From the NCBI RefSeq assembly GCF_029846635.1, contig NZ_JARVTG010000002.1:1219501-1283500 (forward strand): a stretch of DNA of 64,000 bases, given 5' to 3'. The notes beneath the pieces are model-generated. The model saw only the letters and a program-made list of their open reading frames with translations, did no database searches and had not been told where the DNA came from. This DNA comes from Pokkaliibacter sp. MBI-7. GTDB lineage: Bacteria > Pseudomonadota > Gammaproteobacteria > Pseudomonadales > Balneatricaceae. The translations under genes and the position numbers were made by a program. Below, in pieces: positions 52,244-61,167 of this stretch; the stretch's first letter is position 1, and every line of letters begins with the position of its first letter.

Positions 52244-53176
52244 CTAGATGATACGCTCGGCTACGGCAGGTTCCGTTACCACTTCCAGAAAATGACGGAA
52301 TGTCATCTGATAACCACAGGCCAAAGACTGTTCATAGTGACTGATACACACCACCTGATCAGGTACAGTCAACGCTGGCGTTATATCAAAGCTGATGACG
52401 TCATAGCTCTTGGGCTGGAAAATGGCCAGTATGCGATCAAACAGCTCTGCATGTTCATGCTCAACATCCAGATTGGTCTCAAAACTGACATAGGAGCTGC
52501 GCTCCTGTGGCGTGATGTGAAAGGTCGCATAGTAGCCATCCTTGATGGCATTCAGCGAGTAGCCGTAGGGCTCAAACACGAAGTCATCAATGGTAAAGCC
52601 GGGCAATAACTCAGACAGCTGTAAACGTGAACGAATACCCTCAGCGGTTTGCCCTTCCGACCGCAGATAATCGGCAACAGGACCACTGATGTGATACATC
52701 AGCAACTCAGCGGTGAAATCGTCAGCTTCTGGCTCAAAATGATTATTCAGATGGTAAACATAGTTGTGATGGGCATCGAGATGACCAAGCCGATACGCTG
52801 TACCGGAAATAAACTGCTCCAGCGCCTCGATATCATCCTCGACACAGGTCTTCTGCAAGTGTGACTGGTATTCATTCTTACGCTGAAAAACCACCATGGT
52901 CACGTTATCGCGCCCATAGGATTCAAGGAATTTGGTAATGGCATTCACCAGAGTAGTGGTGCCACAGGTCAGCATCAGGAATCGATCTTCCCATACAAAG
53001 AGGCTGGATTCAGACAACAGATACGCATCGCAAACCTCGTTTGAAAGCGTGGACAAAATGGTTGCCTGTGACTCCGCGACAATCACCTCCCAAAAGGGCT
53101 TGCCCAGATCACGCAGAGAGCGTCCCCCTGCTTTAACGACCACTTCAACCTTCTTTTCAGACCCTTCAAAAAACAA
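52244..53176 (-). CDS. S-adenosylmethionine decarboxylase, eukaryotic-type (class 2)
   Basis: 310-residue proenzyme homologous to human AdoMetDC rather than to bacterial SpeD. FFEGSEKKVEV (2-12), YLLSESSLFV with autocleavage expected between Glu56 and Ser57 (Ser57 becoming the pyruvoyl group), TCGTT with Cys71 (human Cys82 equivalent), GYSLNAIK and HITPQE (human Ser229 and His243 equivalents), and SYVSFETNL. It makes decarboxylated AdoMet for spermidine synthesis. TTG start at 53176 with a full GGAGGTGA six bases upstream; the human protein aligns from this residue. No spermidine synthase gene is adjacent. Confidence 0.93.
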   Translation of the reverse strand: MFFEGSEKKVEVVVKAGGRSLRDLGKPFWEVIVAESQATILSTLSNEVCDAYLLSESSLFVWEDRFLMLTCGTTTLVNAITKFLESYGRDNVTMVVFQRKNEYQSHLQKTCVEDDIEALEQFISGTAYRLGHLDAHHNYVYHLNNHFEPEADDFTAELLMYHISGPVADYLRSEGQTAEGIRSRLQLSELLPGFTIDDFVFEPYGYSLNAIKDGYYATFHITPQERSSYVSFETNLDVEHEHAELFDRILAIFQPKSYDVISFDITPALTVPDQVVCISHYEQSLACGYQMTFRHFLEVVTEPAVAERII

Positions 53177-53428
53177 TTTTCGTCACCTCCCACCCGTTCA
53201 GGGAACTATAAAACCCATGTTTCGCTTTAAATCGCGCATTATAGCCACCATCCACCGGAGATTAACAGGAAGTCATGGGCGAAATTATGACGGCTCTGCG
53301 ACGGGAGTATGACAGCCATAAAAACCGCGTGGCGCGTTTTGTATTACTTGTTACCATGGCACAACAGCTGCATAAGCATCGATGTAGACTGTTGATATTC
53401 TTCGATTTCCCTATGACGGAGCTCAGCT

Positions 53429-54424
53429 ATGGAGACCTTTATTCACGCCCTTCCCAAAGTGGAACTGCATTTGCATATCGAAGGATCACTGGAGCCCGAA
53501 CTGCTATTCGCACTGGCTGAGCGCAATCAGATTCCACTGCCCTATGCAGATGTCGAGTCTCTGCGCGCCGCTTATCAATTCACCAATCTGCAGTCGTTTC
53601 TCGACATCTATTATCAGGGCGCCAATGTCCTGATCAGGGAACAGGATTTTTACGATCTGACCTGGGCCTACCTGCAGAAATGTCATCAGCAAAATGTTGT
53701 TCACACCGAGATCTTTTTTGACCCTCAAACCCACACGGATCGGGGCATTCCTTTCGCTGATGTGATTGGCGGCATCAGCCGGGCACTGGCCGATGGCGAA
53801 TCCAAACTGGGTATCACCAGCGCACTGATACTGAGCTTTCTGCGCCATCTGAGTGAAGAGGCCGCTTTTGCCACGCTTGAACAGGCGCTTCCCTACCGGG
53901 ATCTGTTTGTGGGTATTGGTCTGGATTCATCGGAGAAAGGTAATCCTCCTGAGAAGTTCTCCCGCGTTTTCGCCAGGGTGCGTGAACTAGGCTTCAAAGT
54001 CGTCGCTCACGCTGGCGAAGAAGGCCCAGCCGAGTACATCTGGACAGCACTGAAAGACCTGCAGGTAGCTCGCATTGATCACGGTGTACGCTGTGTAGAT
54101 GATCCTGCGTTAGTTGAGCACCTGCGTCAGACCCGTGTGCCGCTGACGGTCTGCCCATTGTCCAACACCAAACTGTGCGTGTTCAGCGAGATGAGTGAAC
54201 ACAACATTGGCAAGTTACTGGACCAGGGTCTGTGCGTAACCGTTAACTCCGATGACCCGGCCTATTTTGGCGGTTATATGGAAGAGAACTATCTCGCCAT
54301 CCAATCCGCTCTCGGCTTAACCAAACCGCAGCTGGTGCAGCTGGCTCGCAATGGCATAGAGGCGTCCTTTATGACGGAGCAACGCAAACAAGCCCTAATG
54401 GCACAAGTGGACAGCCTGCTGTAA
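53429..54424 (+). CDS. Adenine deaminase (adenosine-deaminase fold)
   Basis: 331 residues. KVELHLHIEGSL holds the zinc His14-x-His16 pair; VVAHAGEEGPAEYIWTAL has His and catalytic Glu; RIDHGVRC and NSDDPAYFGGY complete the active site. The DDPAYFGGY form and length mark the adenine deaminase (Aah1/PA0148-type) subgroup, which converts adenine to hypoxanthine, rather than adenosine deaminase. The stop codon lies inside the loop and stem of its own terminator. Confidence 0.9.
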   Translation: METFIHALPKVELHLHIEGSLEPELLFALAERNQIPLPYADVESLRAAYQFTNLQSFLDIYYQGANVLIREQDFYDLTWAYLQKCHQQNVVHTEIFFDPQTHTDRGIPFADVIGGISRALADGESKLGITSALILSFLRHLSEEAAFATLEQALPYRDLFVGIGLDSSEKGNPPEKFSRVFARVRELGFKVVAHAGEEGPAEYIWTALKDLQVARIDHGVRCVDDPALVEHLRQTRVPLTVCPLSNTKLCVFSEMSEHNIGKLLDQGLCVTVNSDDPAYFGGYMEENYLAIQSALGLTKPQLVQLARNGIEASFMTEQRKQALMAQVDSLL

Positions 54425-54438
54425 GCAGGCTTCTTTCA
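54413..54438 (+). terminator. Terminator overlapping the adenine deaminase stop codon
   Basis: AGCCTGCT-GTA-AGCAGGCT followed by TCTTTC; the stop codon is at 54422-54424, so the left arm is coding sequence. Confidence 0.75.
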
Positions 54439-54538
54439 GCATGGACTGACCGCGTCACAGCGGTACTGACCAGCACGTTGCACTGATGTGCCCTCAACCC
54501 ACGACCACGTATGAGGGTCTTCAACGCCAGGAGGCGAC

Positions 54539-55603
54539 ATGGCAACGCATTCTTCGACCGACAGGCAGAGCATCCTGACCATAGGGGGTCAGCAGGTCAG
54601 ACCCGGCACTCGCAGCAGTATTGCGCTGCCTGTGGCAAGGCTCTACACCCGCGAAGAAATTGCTATGCCCATTCAGGTAGTACACGGCCGCAGGACAGGG
54701 CCGTGTCTGTTTGTCAGCGCAGCCATTCATGGCGATGAACTGAACGGTGTGGAGATCATTCGCCGTCTGCTGAAACAACCTGCACTGAACAACATTGCTG
54801 GCACTCTCATCGCGATTCCCATCGTCAATGTCCATGGCCTGGTTAACCGCTCGCGTTACCTTCCCGACCGGCGCGACCTGAATCGCAGCTTTCCGGGAAG
54901 CGAAAAGAGCTCTCTGGCAGGTCGTCTGGCCAACCTCTTTCTCAGTGAAATTGTCAGCCACTGCACTCATGGTATCGACCTCCATACCGGCGCCCGGTAT
55001 CGCTCCAACCTGCCGCAAATTCGCGCTGATCTGGATGACGCCCAGACACTGCACCTCGCCAATGCCTTTGGCGTCCCTATCATGCTCAATGCCAATGTGC
55101 GCGATGGTTCACTGCGCCATGCGGCATCAGAGCTGGGTGTCCCCGTACTGCTCTATGAAGGGGGCGAGGCACTGCGTTTTGATGAAATTGCCATACGTGC
55201 CGGAGTACGGGGCATTCTCAATGTGATGCGCGCACTGAAGATGATCAGAGGCAAGATGGTCACACCCCGCGTCCCCCCGCTGATAGCCAAAAACACCAGC
55301 TGGGTTCGGGCGGCAGACAGTGGCATCTTTCGTGCGCTGGTACCACTCGGTAAGGAAGTTCGCAAAGGTGATGTATTGGGGGTGATATCCAGCCCCTACG
55401 GTGAAGATGAGCATGAAATTCGCAGTCATCGCTCCGGGGTCATCATAGGCCGCTGTCATCTGCCACTGGTGCATGAAGGGGAAGCCCTGTTCAACCTGGC
55501 TATCCTGCCGGGGGGTGAGTCGGAGGAGACTGGTGAAGCCATTTCGATTTTCCATCAGGATATTCAGGACGATCCCTTCTTCGACGAAGAGATATACAGC
55601 TAG
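54539..55603 (+). CDS. Succinylglutamate desuccinylase / aspartoacylase family protein
   Basis: 354 residues of the M14-like zinc hydrolase family. SAAIHGDELNGVEIIR carries the zinc ligands His and Glu, NVHGLVNRSRYLPDRRDLNRSFPG the substrate-binding Arg residues, and IDLHTGARYRSNLPQIR the third zinc ligand region. The C-terminal part (about 265-345) is a biotinyl-like beta-domain with DSGIFRALVPLGKEVRKGDVLG. It cleaves an N-acyl amino acid or related amide; the substrate is not clear. ATG follows AGGAGGCGAC. Confidence 0.87.
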   Translation: MATHSSTDRQSILTIGGQQVRPGTRSSIALPVARLYTREEIAMPIQVVHGRRTGPCLFVSAAIHGDELNGVEIIRRLLKQPALNNIAGTLIAIPIVNVHGLVNRSRYLPDRRDLNRSFPGSEKSSLAGRLANLFLSEIVSHCTHGIDLHTGARYRSNLPQIRADLDDAQTLHLANAFGVPIMLNANVRDGSLRHAASELGVPVLLYEGGEALRFDEIAIRAGVRGILNVMRALKMIRGKMVTPRVPPLIAKNTSWVRAADSGIFRALVPLGKEVRKGDVLGVISSPYGEDEHEIRSHRSGVIIGRCHLPLVHEGEALFNLAILPGGESEETGEAISIFHQDIQDDPFFDEEIYS

Positions 55604-55707
55604 CCCTCTGCACCACCTCACGATCAGTTGATATCGGAGACATTTCTCCCAAGAACTCTAGTTGCCATGACTCATTGATTCATCGTCATTGACCAGAGAG
55701 AAAGGGA

Positions 55708-56850
55708 ATGATCAGAAAGCCGACCGTTTTGATGGCGTTATTACGCCACCCTATGACTGCAGGCATCGTCCTCACTGCCGCTTTACTGCTATTGCTGTCC
55801 TGCAAGGCAATGGCCAGCACCTCGTTCTCCCAGCAGGTTCTGCTGGAAAGGCTCAACCAACCCTGGTCTTTGGCCTTTCTGTCTGAGCAGGAAGTGCTGA
55901 TTACCGAGAAAGGCGGCGCCTTACTGCGAGTCAACCTGCAAACCCGTCAGCGTCAGCACATCAGCGGACTGCCCACAAGTACGGTGCATGGTCAGGGTGG
56001 GTTGCTGGATGTCGCGCTGCACCCTGACTTCAATACAAACCACTGGCTCTATCTCACTTACACCCGACAGGTTGGCAGGCAGTTCACTACGGCACTGGCC
56101 AGAGGTCGTCTGAGTGGCAATACCCTCACCGATGTCAAAGAACTGTTGATCAGCAAAGCTGCATCGGACACCGGCCACCATTTCGGCTCCCGGCTGGCGT
56201 TCGATAAACATGGCTACCTCTATATGAGCGTGGGCGAACGCGGCGACAGGCACAATGCACAGATGCTGACTAACCACGCGGGCAAGATACTACGCCTGCG
56301 CGACGATGGTAGCGTACCTCCTGACAACCCGCTTGCTGGCCTGACAGATGCTCTACCGGAAATTTACTCCTATGGACATCGCAACCCACAGGGGCTGGCT
56401 TATGACCCCAAAACGGATCGCATGTGGTCCCATGAGCATGGCCCACGAGGCGGTGACGAAGTCAATCTGCTGGTCAAAGGCGCCAACTACGGCTGGCCTC
56501 TGGTGACTTTCGGACGCGAATATTCCGGCCTGAGCATTACCAGCGAAACCACCCGGCCCGGCATCGAGCCTCCACGCTGGGTATGGGTGCCGTCGATTGC
56601 CCCTTCGGGTCTGGCGGTTTATCGCGGCAAGGCCTTTCCTGACTGGCAAGGCGACCTGCTGCTCGGCGGTCTGGCCGGGCAACTGCTGGTCCAACTGGAG
56701 ATGAATGAAGATCAGGTGATTCAGGAAGATCGCTATCAGCAGCAAAACCTGCATCAACGAGTGCGAGATGTACGTGTCGGGCCTGACGGATTGATCTATC
56801 TGCTGACCGATGGTGCCAATGCGCAGCTTATACGTCTTTCACCTTTATAA
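55708..56850 (+). CDS. Secreted PQQ-dependent aldose sugar dehydrogenase (YliI-like)
   Basis: 380 residues. The N-terminal hydrophobic segment (MTAGIVLTAALLLLLSCKAMAS) is a signal peptide or signal anchor. The beta-propeller follows the GSDH/YliI pattern: LNQPWSLAFL, HGQGGLLDVALHPDF, GSRLAFDKHGYLYMSVGERGD, YGHRNPQGLAYDP, WSHEHGPRGGDEVNLL and GANYGWP, with the conserved catalytic His and the PQQ- and calcium-binding residues. Periplasmic oxidation of sugars with PQQ and transfer of electrons to quinone is expected. A strong hairpin follows (56888-56919). Confidence 0.9.
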   Translation: MIRKPTVLMALLRHPMTAGIVLTAALLLLLSCKAMASTSFSQQVLLERLNQPWSLAFLSEQEVLITEKGGALLRVNLQTRQRQHISGLPTSTVHGQGGLLDVALHPDFNTNHWLYLTYTRQVGRQFTTALARGRLSGNTLTDVKELLISKAASDTGHHFGSRLAFDKHGYLYMSVGERGDRHNAQMLTNHAGKILRLRDDGSVPPDNPLAGLTDALPEIYSYGHRNPQGLAYDPKTDRMWSHEHGPRGGDEVNLLVKGANYGWPLVTFGREYSGLSITSETTRPGIEPPRWVWVPSIAPSGLAVYRGKAFPDWQGDLLLGGLAGQLLVQLEMNEDQVIQEDRYQQQNLHQRVRDVRVGPDGLIYLLTDGANAQLIRLSPL

Positions 56851-56887
56851 GACCTGCCGTGTGTAGGCGCGCGGACACAATCTGAGA

Positions 56888-56919
56888 CCATCGCTGATTC
56901 TGGCTGGAGTCAGCGATGG
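56888..56919. terminator. Hairpin between convergent sugar dehydrogenase and fabF genes
   Basis: CCATCGCTGA and TCAGCGATGG (10 bp) around a 12-base loop. No long T-tract on either strand. Confidence 0.6.
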
Positions 56920-56945
56920 TGAAGTGGTGTTTACCGAGAACAGAC

Positions 56946-58184
56946 TTACACGTCTTTGAGGCGACGGAACACCAATGACGCATTGGTACCACCGAAGCCA
57001 AATGAGTTGGACAGTGCCAGATCAATCGAGCGTTCACGGCCCTCGTTAGGTGTGACATCCAGCTCACAATCAGGGTCGAGGTTATCGATATTGATGCTCG
57101 GGGGTACGAAATTATCCTGCATCGCCATCACCGTCAGCACTGCCTCAATCGCCCCAGCCGCTCCCAGCATGTGACCCGTCATGGATTTGGTCGCGCTGAC
57201 AGATATCTTGCTGGCATGGTCTTGCAGCACCGTCTGAATGGCGCGCAGCTCATTGATGTCGCCCACCGGCGTCGAGGTCGCATGAGCATTGATGTAGTCC
57301 AGCTGATCTGGCGTCGCGCCAGCATCCTTGATAGCCAGTCGAATTGAGCGGGCAGGCCCTTCCACAGTAGGCGCACTGATATGGTGAGCATCAGAGCTGA
57401 CGCCATACCCCGCCAGCTCACAATAGATACGCGCACCACGTGCCTGCGCGAACTCCAGCTCTTCCAGAATCAGGATGGCGGCACCCTCTGAAAATACAAA
57501 ACCGTCGCGATCTCGATCATAGGGACGGCTGGCTTTTTCCGGTGCATCATTGCGGGTACTCAGCGCTTTCATGGCAGCAAAGCCACCCATACACAGCTTG
57601 GTCAATGCGCCTTCCGATCCGCCGACAATCATCGCCTTGGCATCACCGCGCTCAATATGGCGGAAAGCATCGCCGATGGCGTGGCTTGAAGAAGCACAGG
57701 CCGACAGAGTCACCGCATTGTAATTGCGCGTACCGAAGGTAAGAGAGACATAGCCTGCCGCCATATTGGGCAGAATCATCGGTACAAAGAAAGGTGAAAT
57801 TCGCCCTGGCCCCTTCTCTTCCATCAGTAGCACATTTTTTTCCAGAGTCACTTCGCCACCGATACCCACCCCGAGGGAGACACCAACATCGTCGGCGATG
57901 TCATCAGTGATCTTCAGCCCGGCATCATCCAGTGCCTGCTGGGTTGCCGCGATGGCATAGAGATCCAGCACATCCATTTTCTTGGCATCTTTAGCCGGAA
58001 TAACGCTGGGAATTTCAAAGTTCCGCACTTCTCCGGCGATATGGGTTTTAAGGTCTGAAGCATCAAAGCGAGTGATAAGACCAATGCCGGAACGACCGCT
58101 GCGACAGGCTGTCCAGGCAGTTTCCAGGTCATTACCAAGGGGAGACACAATACCCAGACCTGTCACCACAACGCGCTTGCGCAT
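56946..58184 (-). CDS. fabF: 3-oxoacyl-[acyl-carrier-protein] synthase II
   Basis: 412 residues of the thiolase fold. RKRVVVTGLGIVSPLGND is the N-terminus; catalytic Cys in TLSACASSSHAIGDA; catalytic His in NAHATSTPVGD; Lys in SATKSMTGHMLGAAGA followed by the second His region; GFGGTNASLVF ends the protein. It elongates acyl-ACP in fatty-acid synthesis. ATG 58184 follows CGGAGTTTTTCT. It is not next to acpP or fabG, so it is probably a second, stand-alone KASII, and the ACASSS and NAHATS forms differ from the usual ACTSG and NAHGTS. A specialised chain-elongation role is possible. Confidence 0.88.
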   Translation of the reverse strand: MRKRVVVTGLGIVSPLGNDLETAWTACRSGRSGIGLITRFDASDLKTHIAGEVRNFEIPSVIPAKDAKKMDVLDLYAIAATQQALDDAGLKITDDIADDVGVSLGVGIGGEVTLEKNVLLMEEKGPGRISPFFVPMILPNMAAGYVSLTFGTRNYNAVTLSACASSSHAIGDAFRHIERGDAKAMIVGGSEGALTKLCMGGFAAMKALSTRNDAPEKASRPYDRDRDGFVFSEGAAILILEELEFAQARGARIYCELAGYGVSSDAHHISAPTVEGPARSIRLAIKDAGATPDQLDYINAHATSTPVGDINELRAIQTVLQDHASKISVSATKSMTGHMLGAAGAIEAVLTVMAMQDNFVPPSINIDNLDPDCELDVTPNEGRERSIDLALSNSFGFGGTNASLVFRRLKDV

Positions 58185-58544
58185 AGAAAAACTCCGTAAC
58201 TTTCCAATCTTGCTGCCCGATAGCGCAGTGAGCACGCTATCACTCCTGACATATCAACGAGTTATCGAGGCGCATTACACGCGACGTACTCTCTAGGATG
58301 ATCACTATGCGCTGATATACGTCGAATTGAGAGCGGCATTCCTGACGAAAAAAGGGCAAAATGCGACAGGCAGTGATAAAGAAAGAGACAGGTCAAGTCA
58401 GGATGCGGGCATTCAACACAACTGATTGTCCATTTACACTCCGGTATGAAAGTAACGGTAGTGTCAAAGTATCGACAACTTCCTCTGCTAACCTTGTTAC
58501 CGCCAGTCAACCCCTGAGCCAGATATGAGCGAGATAAAAAGACC

Positions 58545-59531
58545 ATGACATGCAGAGTCGCCATTATCGCTTACGAAGGTTGTTCCGCAGGCGTGCTGAT
58601 GAGCGCTGCCGACGTGTTCAGCCATGCCAATCTGCTGGCCCAGTCTCTTGATCCGCAGATGGAAAAACCCTTCCATGTCCAGCTGGTCACACAGGATGGC
58701 GCTTCGGTGCGCAGTAGTAATGGCTATCCCTTGCCTGTTGATGGTGACCTCAGTCTGATCCAGCCCGGTGATATCGCACTCTTTCATGGCACGCCTCTGG
58801 CTGACGAGGAACAAACCCGGCAGGCCTTACGCCGCTGGCCTAGTCTGACCTGCTGGCTGCAGGCCAATCTGCCACAACTCCGCCTGTTCGCCTGTAATTA
58901 CAGCGGCAGTCAGCTGCTGGGTGAGCAGGGACTGTGGCAAGCATCGCCACCCAGCATTCGCCAGCGTCTGATGGATATGTTCAAGGACAACAGCAGTAGT
59001 TCAGTGATGGGGATTCAGGCCGAAAACGTGCTCTGCGTTCCTTTGAATACCAGCTTCGTGGATTTGTGCATGTCCGTTGTCGCACGCTTTAGCGGCAGCA
59101 ACTTCGCCCGCAATGTGGCCCGCGAGATGGCCGTGGACTACCCCCTGTCACCGGCAGATGGTTTTCTCAGCCGTAACATTCTGGGTAGCAGTCTGGTCGG
59201 CAATGCCAACTCACTGGTCAGCCGCGCTGAAGCATGGATTCAGGCCAACCTTTCACGGGAAGTAAAAGTAGAAGATGTGGCCCAGCAAATGGCGGTCAGC
59301 ACGCGCACGCTGATTCGCCACTTTCAGGAGCAGATCAATCAGACGCCTCAGGGCTATATCCAGCAGCTGCGCATTGAGAAATGCAAATTGCTGCTGGCCA
59401 CCACCAGCCTCAAGTTCTCACAGATTGTGGACCGCTGTGGTTACAGCGATGAAAGCGCCCTGCGGAAACTATTCAAGAAAACCTGTCAGGTGTCTCCCAG
59501 CGAATACCGCCGGCAATTCACCGATAAATAA
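58545..59531 (+). CDS. GlxA-type AraC regulator (DJ-1/PfpI + HTH)
   Basis: 328 residues. The N-terminal DJ-1/PfpI-like domain (1-185) has ACNYSGSQLLGEQGL where the nucleophile elbow lies, so the canonical Cys-Thr/Gly pattern is changed. The C-terminal AraC double helix-turn-helix (about 225-325) has LSREVKVEDVAQQMAVSTRTLIRHF and FSQIVDRCGYSDESALRKLFKKTCQVSPSEYRRQF. Relatives control amine, arginine or betaine catabolism; the effector cannot be read from sequence. It is divergent from fabF with about 360 bases between, which include a stretch rich in inverted bases but no clear site. Confidence 0.88.
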   Translation: MTCRVAIIAYEGCSAGVLMSAADVFSHANLLAQSLDPQMEKPFHVQLVTQDGASVRSSNGYPLPVDGDLSLIQPGDIALFHGTPLADEEQTRQALRRWPSLTCWLQANLPQLRLFACNYSGSQLLGEQGLWQASPPSIRQRLMDMFKDNSSSSVMGIQAENVLCVPLNTSFVDLCMSVVARFSGSNFARNVAREMAVDYPLSPADGFLSRNILGSSLVGNANSLVSRAEAWIQANLSREVKVEDVAQQMAVSTRTLIRHFQEQINQTPQGYIQQLRIEKCKLLLATTSLKFSQIVDRCGYSDESALRKLFKKTCQVSPSEYRRQFTDK

Positions 59532-59537
59532 AGTGAT

Positions 59538-59571
59538 GTACTGTTGCCATGCCTTAACGTGGCAACAGTAC
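59538..59571. terminator. 12-bp hairpin between convergent glxA-like and TIGR00266 genes
   Basis: GTACTGTTGCCA and TGGCAACAGTAC pair perfectly around a 10-base loop. It fits a bidirectional terminator although T-tracts are absent. Confidence 0.7.
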
Positions 59572-59591
59572 CCGGTGTGACGACTCAGCGA

Positions 59592-60341
59592 TCAGTCTTC
59601 ACCCTGCTCTTTACCACCCAGCGCGGGTGCATGAGCAATGATGCGATCTGCCAGACGGGAGAACGGCAGGCTTTGCAGCCACACCTCACCGGTTCCACTC
59701 AAGGTCGTCAAAAATAGCCCTTCACCACCAAACAGCATGGTTTTTAATCCACGAGACAGCTCGATGTCGTAGTCCAGCCCCGGTGTGAACGCCACCAGAC
59801 AGCCGGTGTCGACACGCAGCGTCTGGTTATTGAGGCGACGCCGGACCAGAGTACCGCCCGCGTGAATGAATGCCAGACCATCCCCTTTCAGCTTCTGCAG
59901 AATAAAGCCTTCGCCACCAAAGAAACCCGCGCCGAGCCGGCGACTGAACACCACATCAATGCTGGTACCCAGTGCCGCAGCAAGGAAGGCATCCTTCTGG
60001 CAGATCAAGCCGCCACCAATATCTCCCAGATGCACGGCTTCGATAGAACCGGGATAAGGGGCAGCGAAGGCCACCTGAGCCTTGCCTTTGCCTTCATGGG
60101 TGAAATGGGTCATGAAGATCGACTCGCCCGTCATCCAGCGCTTGCCTGCAGAAAACAACTTGCCAAACAATCCCTGATCAGGGTCTGAGCCATCCCCCAT
60201 GCGGGTCTCAAACCGGATACCTTCTTCCATAAAGGTCATATTGCCCGCCTCGGCAATCACCGTTTCCCCCGGATCCAGCTCAATCTCCAGCAACTGCATG
60301 GCGTTACCAAGAATACGGTAGTCAATATCGTGGGATCGCAT
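59592..60341 (-). CDS. TIGR00266 / AIM24 family protein
   Basis: 249 residues. The beta-rich fold with repeats of the type EAGNMTFME, GGEGFILQKLKGDGLAFIHAGG, LRVDTGCLVAFTPGLDYDIE and MLFGGEGLFLTTLSGTGEVWLQSLPF is the TIGR00266/AIM24 family, a TRAP-like double-stranded beta-helix of unknown function. ATG 60341 lies seven bases after AAGGAGA; the ATG at 60347 abuts that site too closely. Confidence 0.9.
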   Translation of the reverse strand: MRSHDIDYRILGNAMQLLEIELDPGETVIAEAGNMTFMEEGIRFETRMGDGSDPDQGLFGKLFSAGKRWMTGESIFMTHFTHEGKGKAQVAFAAPYPGSIEAVHLGDIGGGLICQKDAFLAAALGTSIDVVFSRRLGAGFFGGEGFILQKLKGDGLAFIHAGGTLVRRRLNNQTLRVDTGCLVAFTPGLDYDIELSRGLKTMLFGGEGLFLTTLSGTGEVWLQSLPFSRLADRIIAHAPALGGKEQGED

Positions 60342-60644
60342 GGGCATTCTCCTTCAGCACTAAAAAGCCTCTTCCAGACTGATCATCAGCTGGAGTCCAT
60401 ACAAACAATCAGCAGCAAGGGTGCAGCCATTGCGCCTGCCTGACAAGCAACAGATCGCTTCCAGTCATCACCACCCGGCACACTTCCCCGGCCCGCCTCA
60501 AATTTATCCTTGTATTCCGCACACGCTTTCAGGGCGATCCACCGTCACACACCCTCAAATTGTTCAATAAATATGCAAGCCGGTGCCTGAATAATGAATT
60601 TCGCCACCCTGATGAACTGAAACAGCAGGTTGTCTTTGTTTCTG

Positions 60645-60658
60645 TTGATGTCCGTCAA
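60645..60658. promoter_or_regulatory. Anr/FNR-like box upstream of cydABX
   Basis: TTGAT-GTCC-GTCAA matches the 14-base TTGAT-N4-ATCAA consensus at 9 of 10 positions. Low-oxygen activation of a cytochrome bd operon by Anr/FNR is well known. It lies 510 bases before cydA, so the transcript would have a long leader. Confidence 0.55.
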
Positions 60659-60928
60659 GGCGTTTCCATGAGAGCAGTGCAAAATGAGCATCATCTAATG
60701 TAGCGAGCACTATGTTGCTTTCCTAAGCTCAAATGGACGACCTCCCCGCTGCAGTTCGTATAACCAGAACTAACGGGAACGAAAGCACACCTCAGGACGA
60801 CGACTGGGAGAAACCGCCTGACACCAAGCCACATTACGAACCGGAGCTGACTGGCCACTGTTTCGTTAACCGCCGCAGAGCCAATCCAGTTCCTCACTCA
60901 GGTCTATCGGGTTTATCAGGAGCCAACC

Positions 60929-61096
60929 ATGATAACCAGACAACTTACCCTGCCACGCTGCGCAGCATGGACTGTGCCGCGTGAACAAAGCTGGCCTCTC
61001 GCCATACCAACCGCACCCGGAGTCTGTTCATCGCCTCACCACGCTCCCGGCCAGCGAACACCAGCAACGTCGACACTTACCAGCCCTATCAGCTGA
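60929..61096 (+). CDS. Possible 55-residue leader ORF upstream of cydA
   Basis: ATG at 60929 preceded by CAGGAGCCAACC; the stop TGA is at 61094. The ribosome binding site and start (AGGAGCCAACCATGAT) closely repeat those of cydA (AGGAGTCCAACCATGAT), 239 bases downstream. The peptide (Pro, Thr and Ser rich after residue 20) matches no family I know. It could be a leader peptide or a duplicated start region without function. Confidence 0.3.
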   Translation: MITRQLTLPRCAAWTVPREQSWPLAIPTAPGVCSSPHHAPGQRTPATSTLTSPIS

Positions 61097-61167
61097 AGGC
61101 CATCCGCGGCTTATGACGATTTCGCTTTTCCTTTCATCTCAACTTACTCTTCTTGAGGAGTCCAACC

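Larger units (their letters stand above)
60342..61167. other. Long leader region of the cyd operon
   Basis: 826 bases between the TIGR00266 gene (divergent) and cydA. It contains an Anr/FNR-like box (60645-60658) and one small ORF with a good ribosome binding site (60929-61096). The stretch 60360-60600 shows no feature I can support. Confidence 0.6.

Noticed and set aside
60733..60984. 83-residue frame in the cyd leader
   Set aside because: No ribosome binding site, disordered composition, overlaps the better-supported small ORF at 60929.
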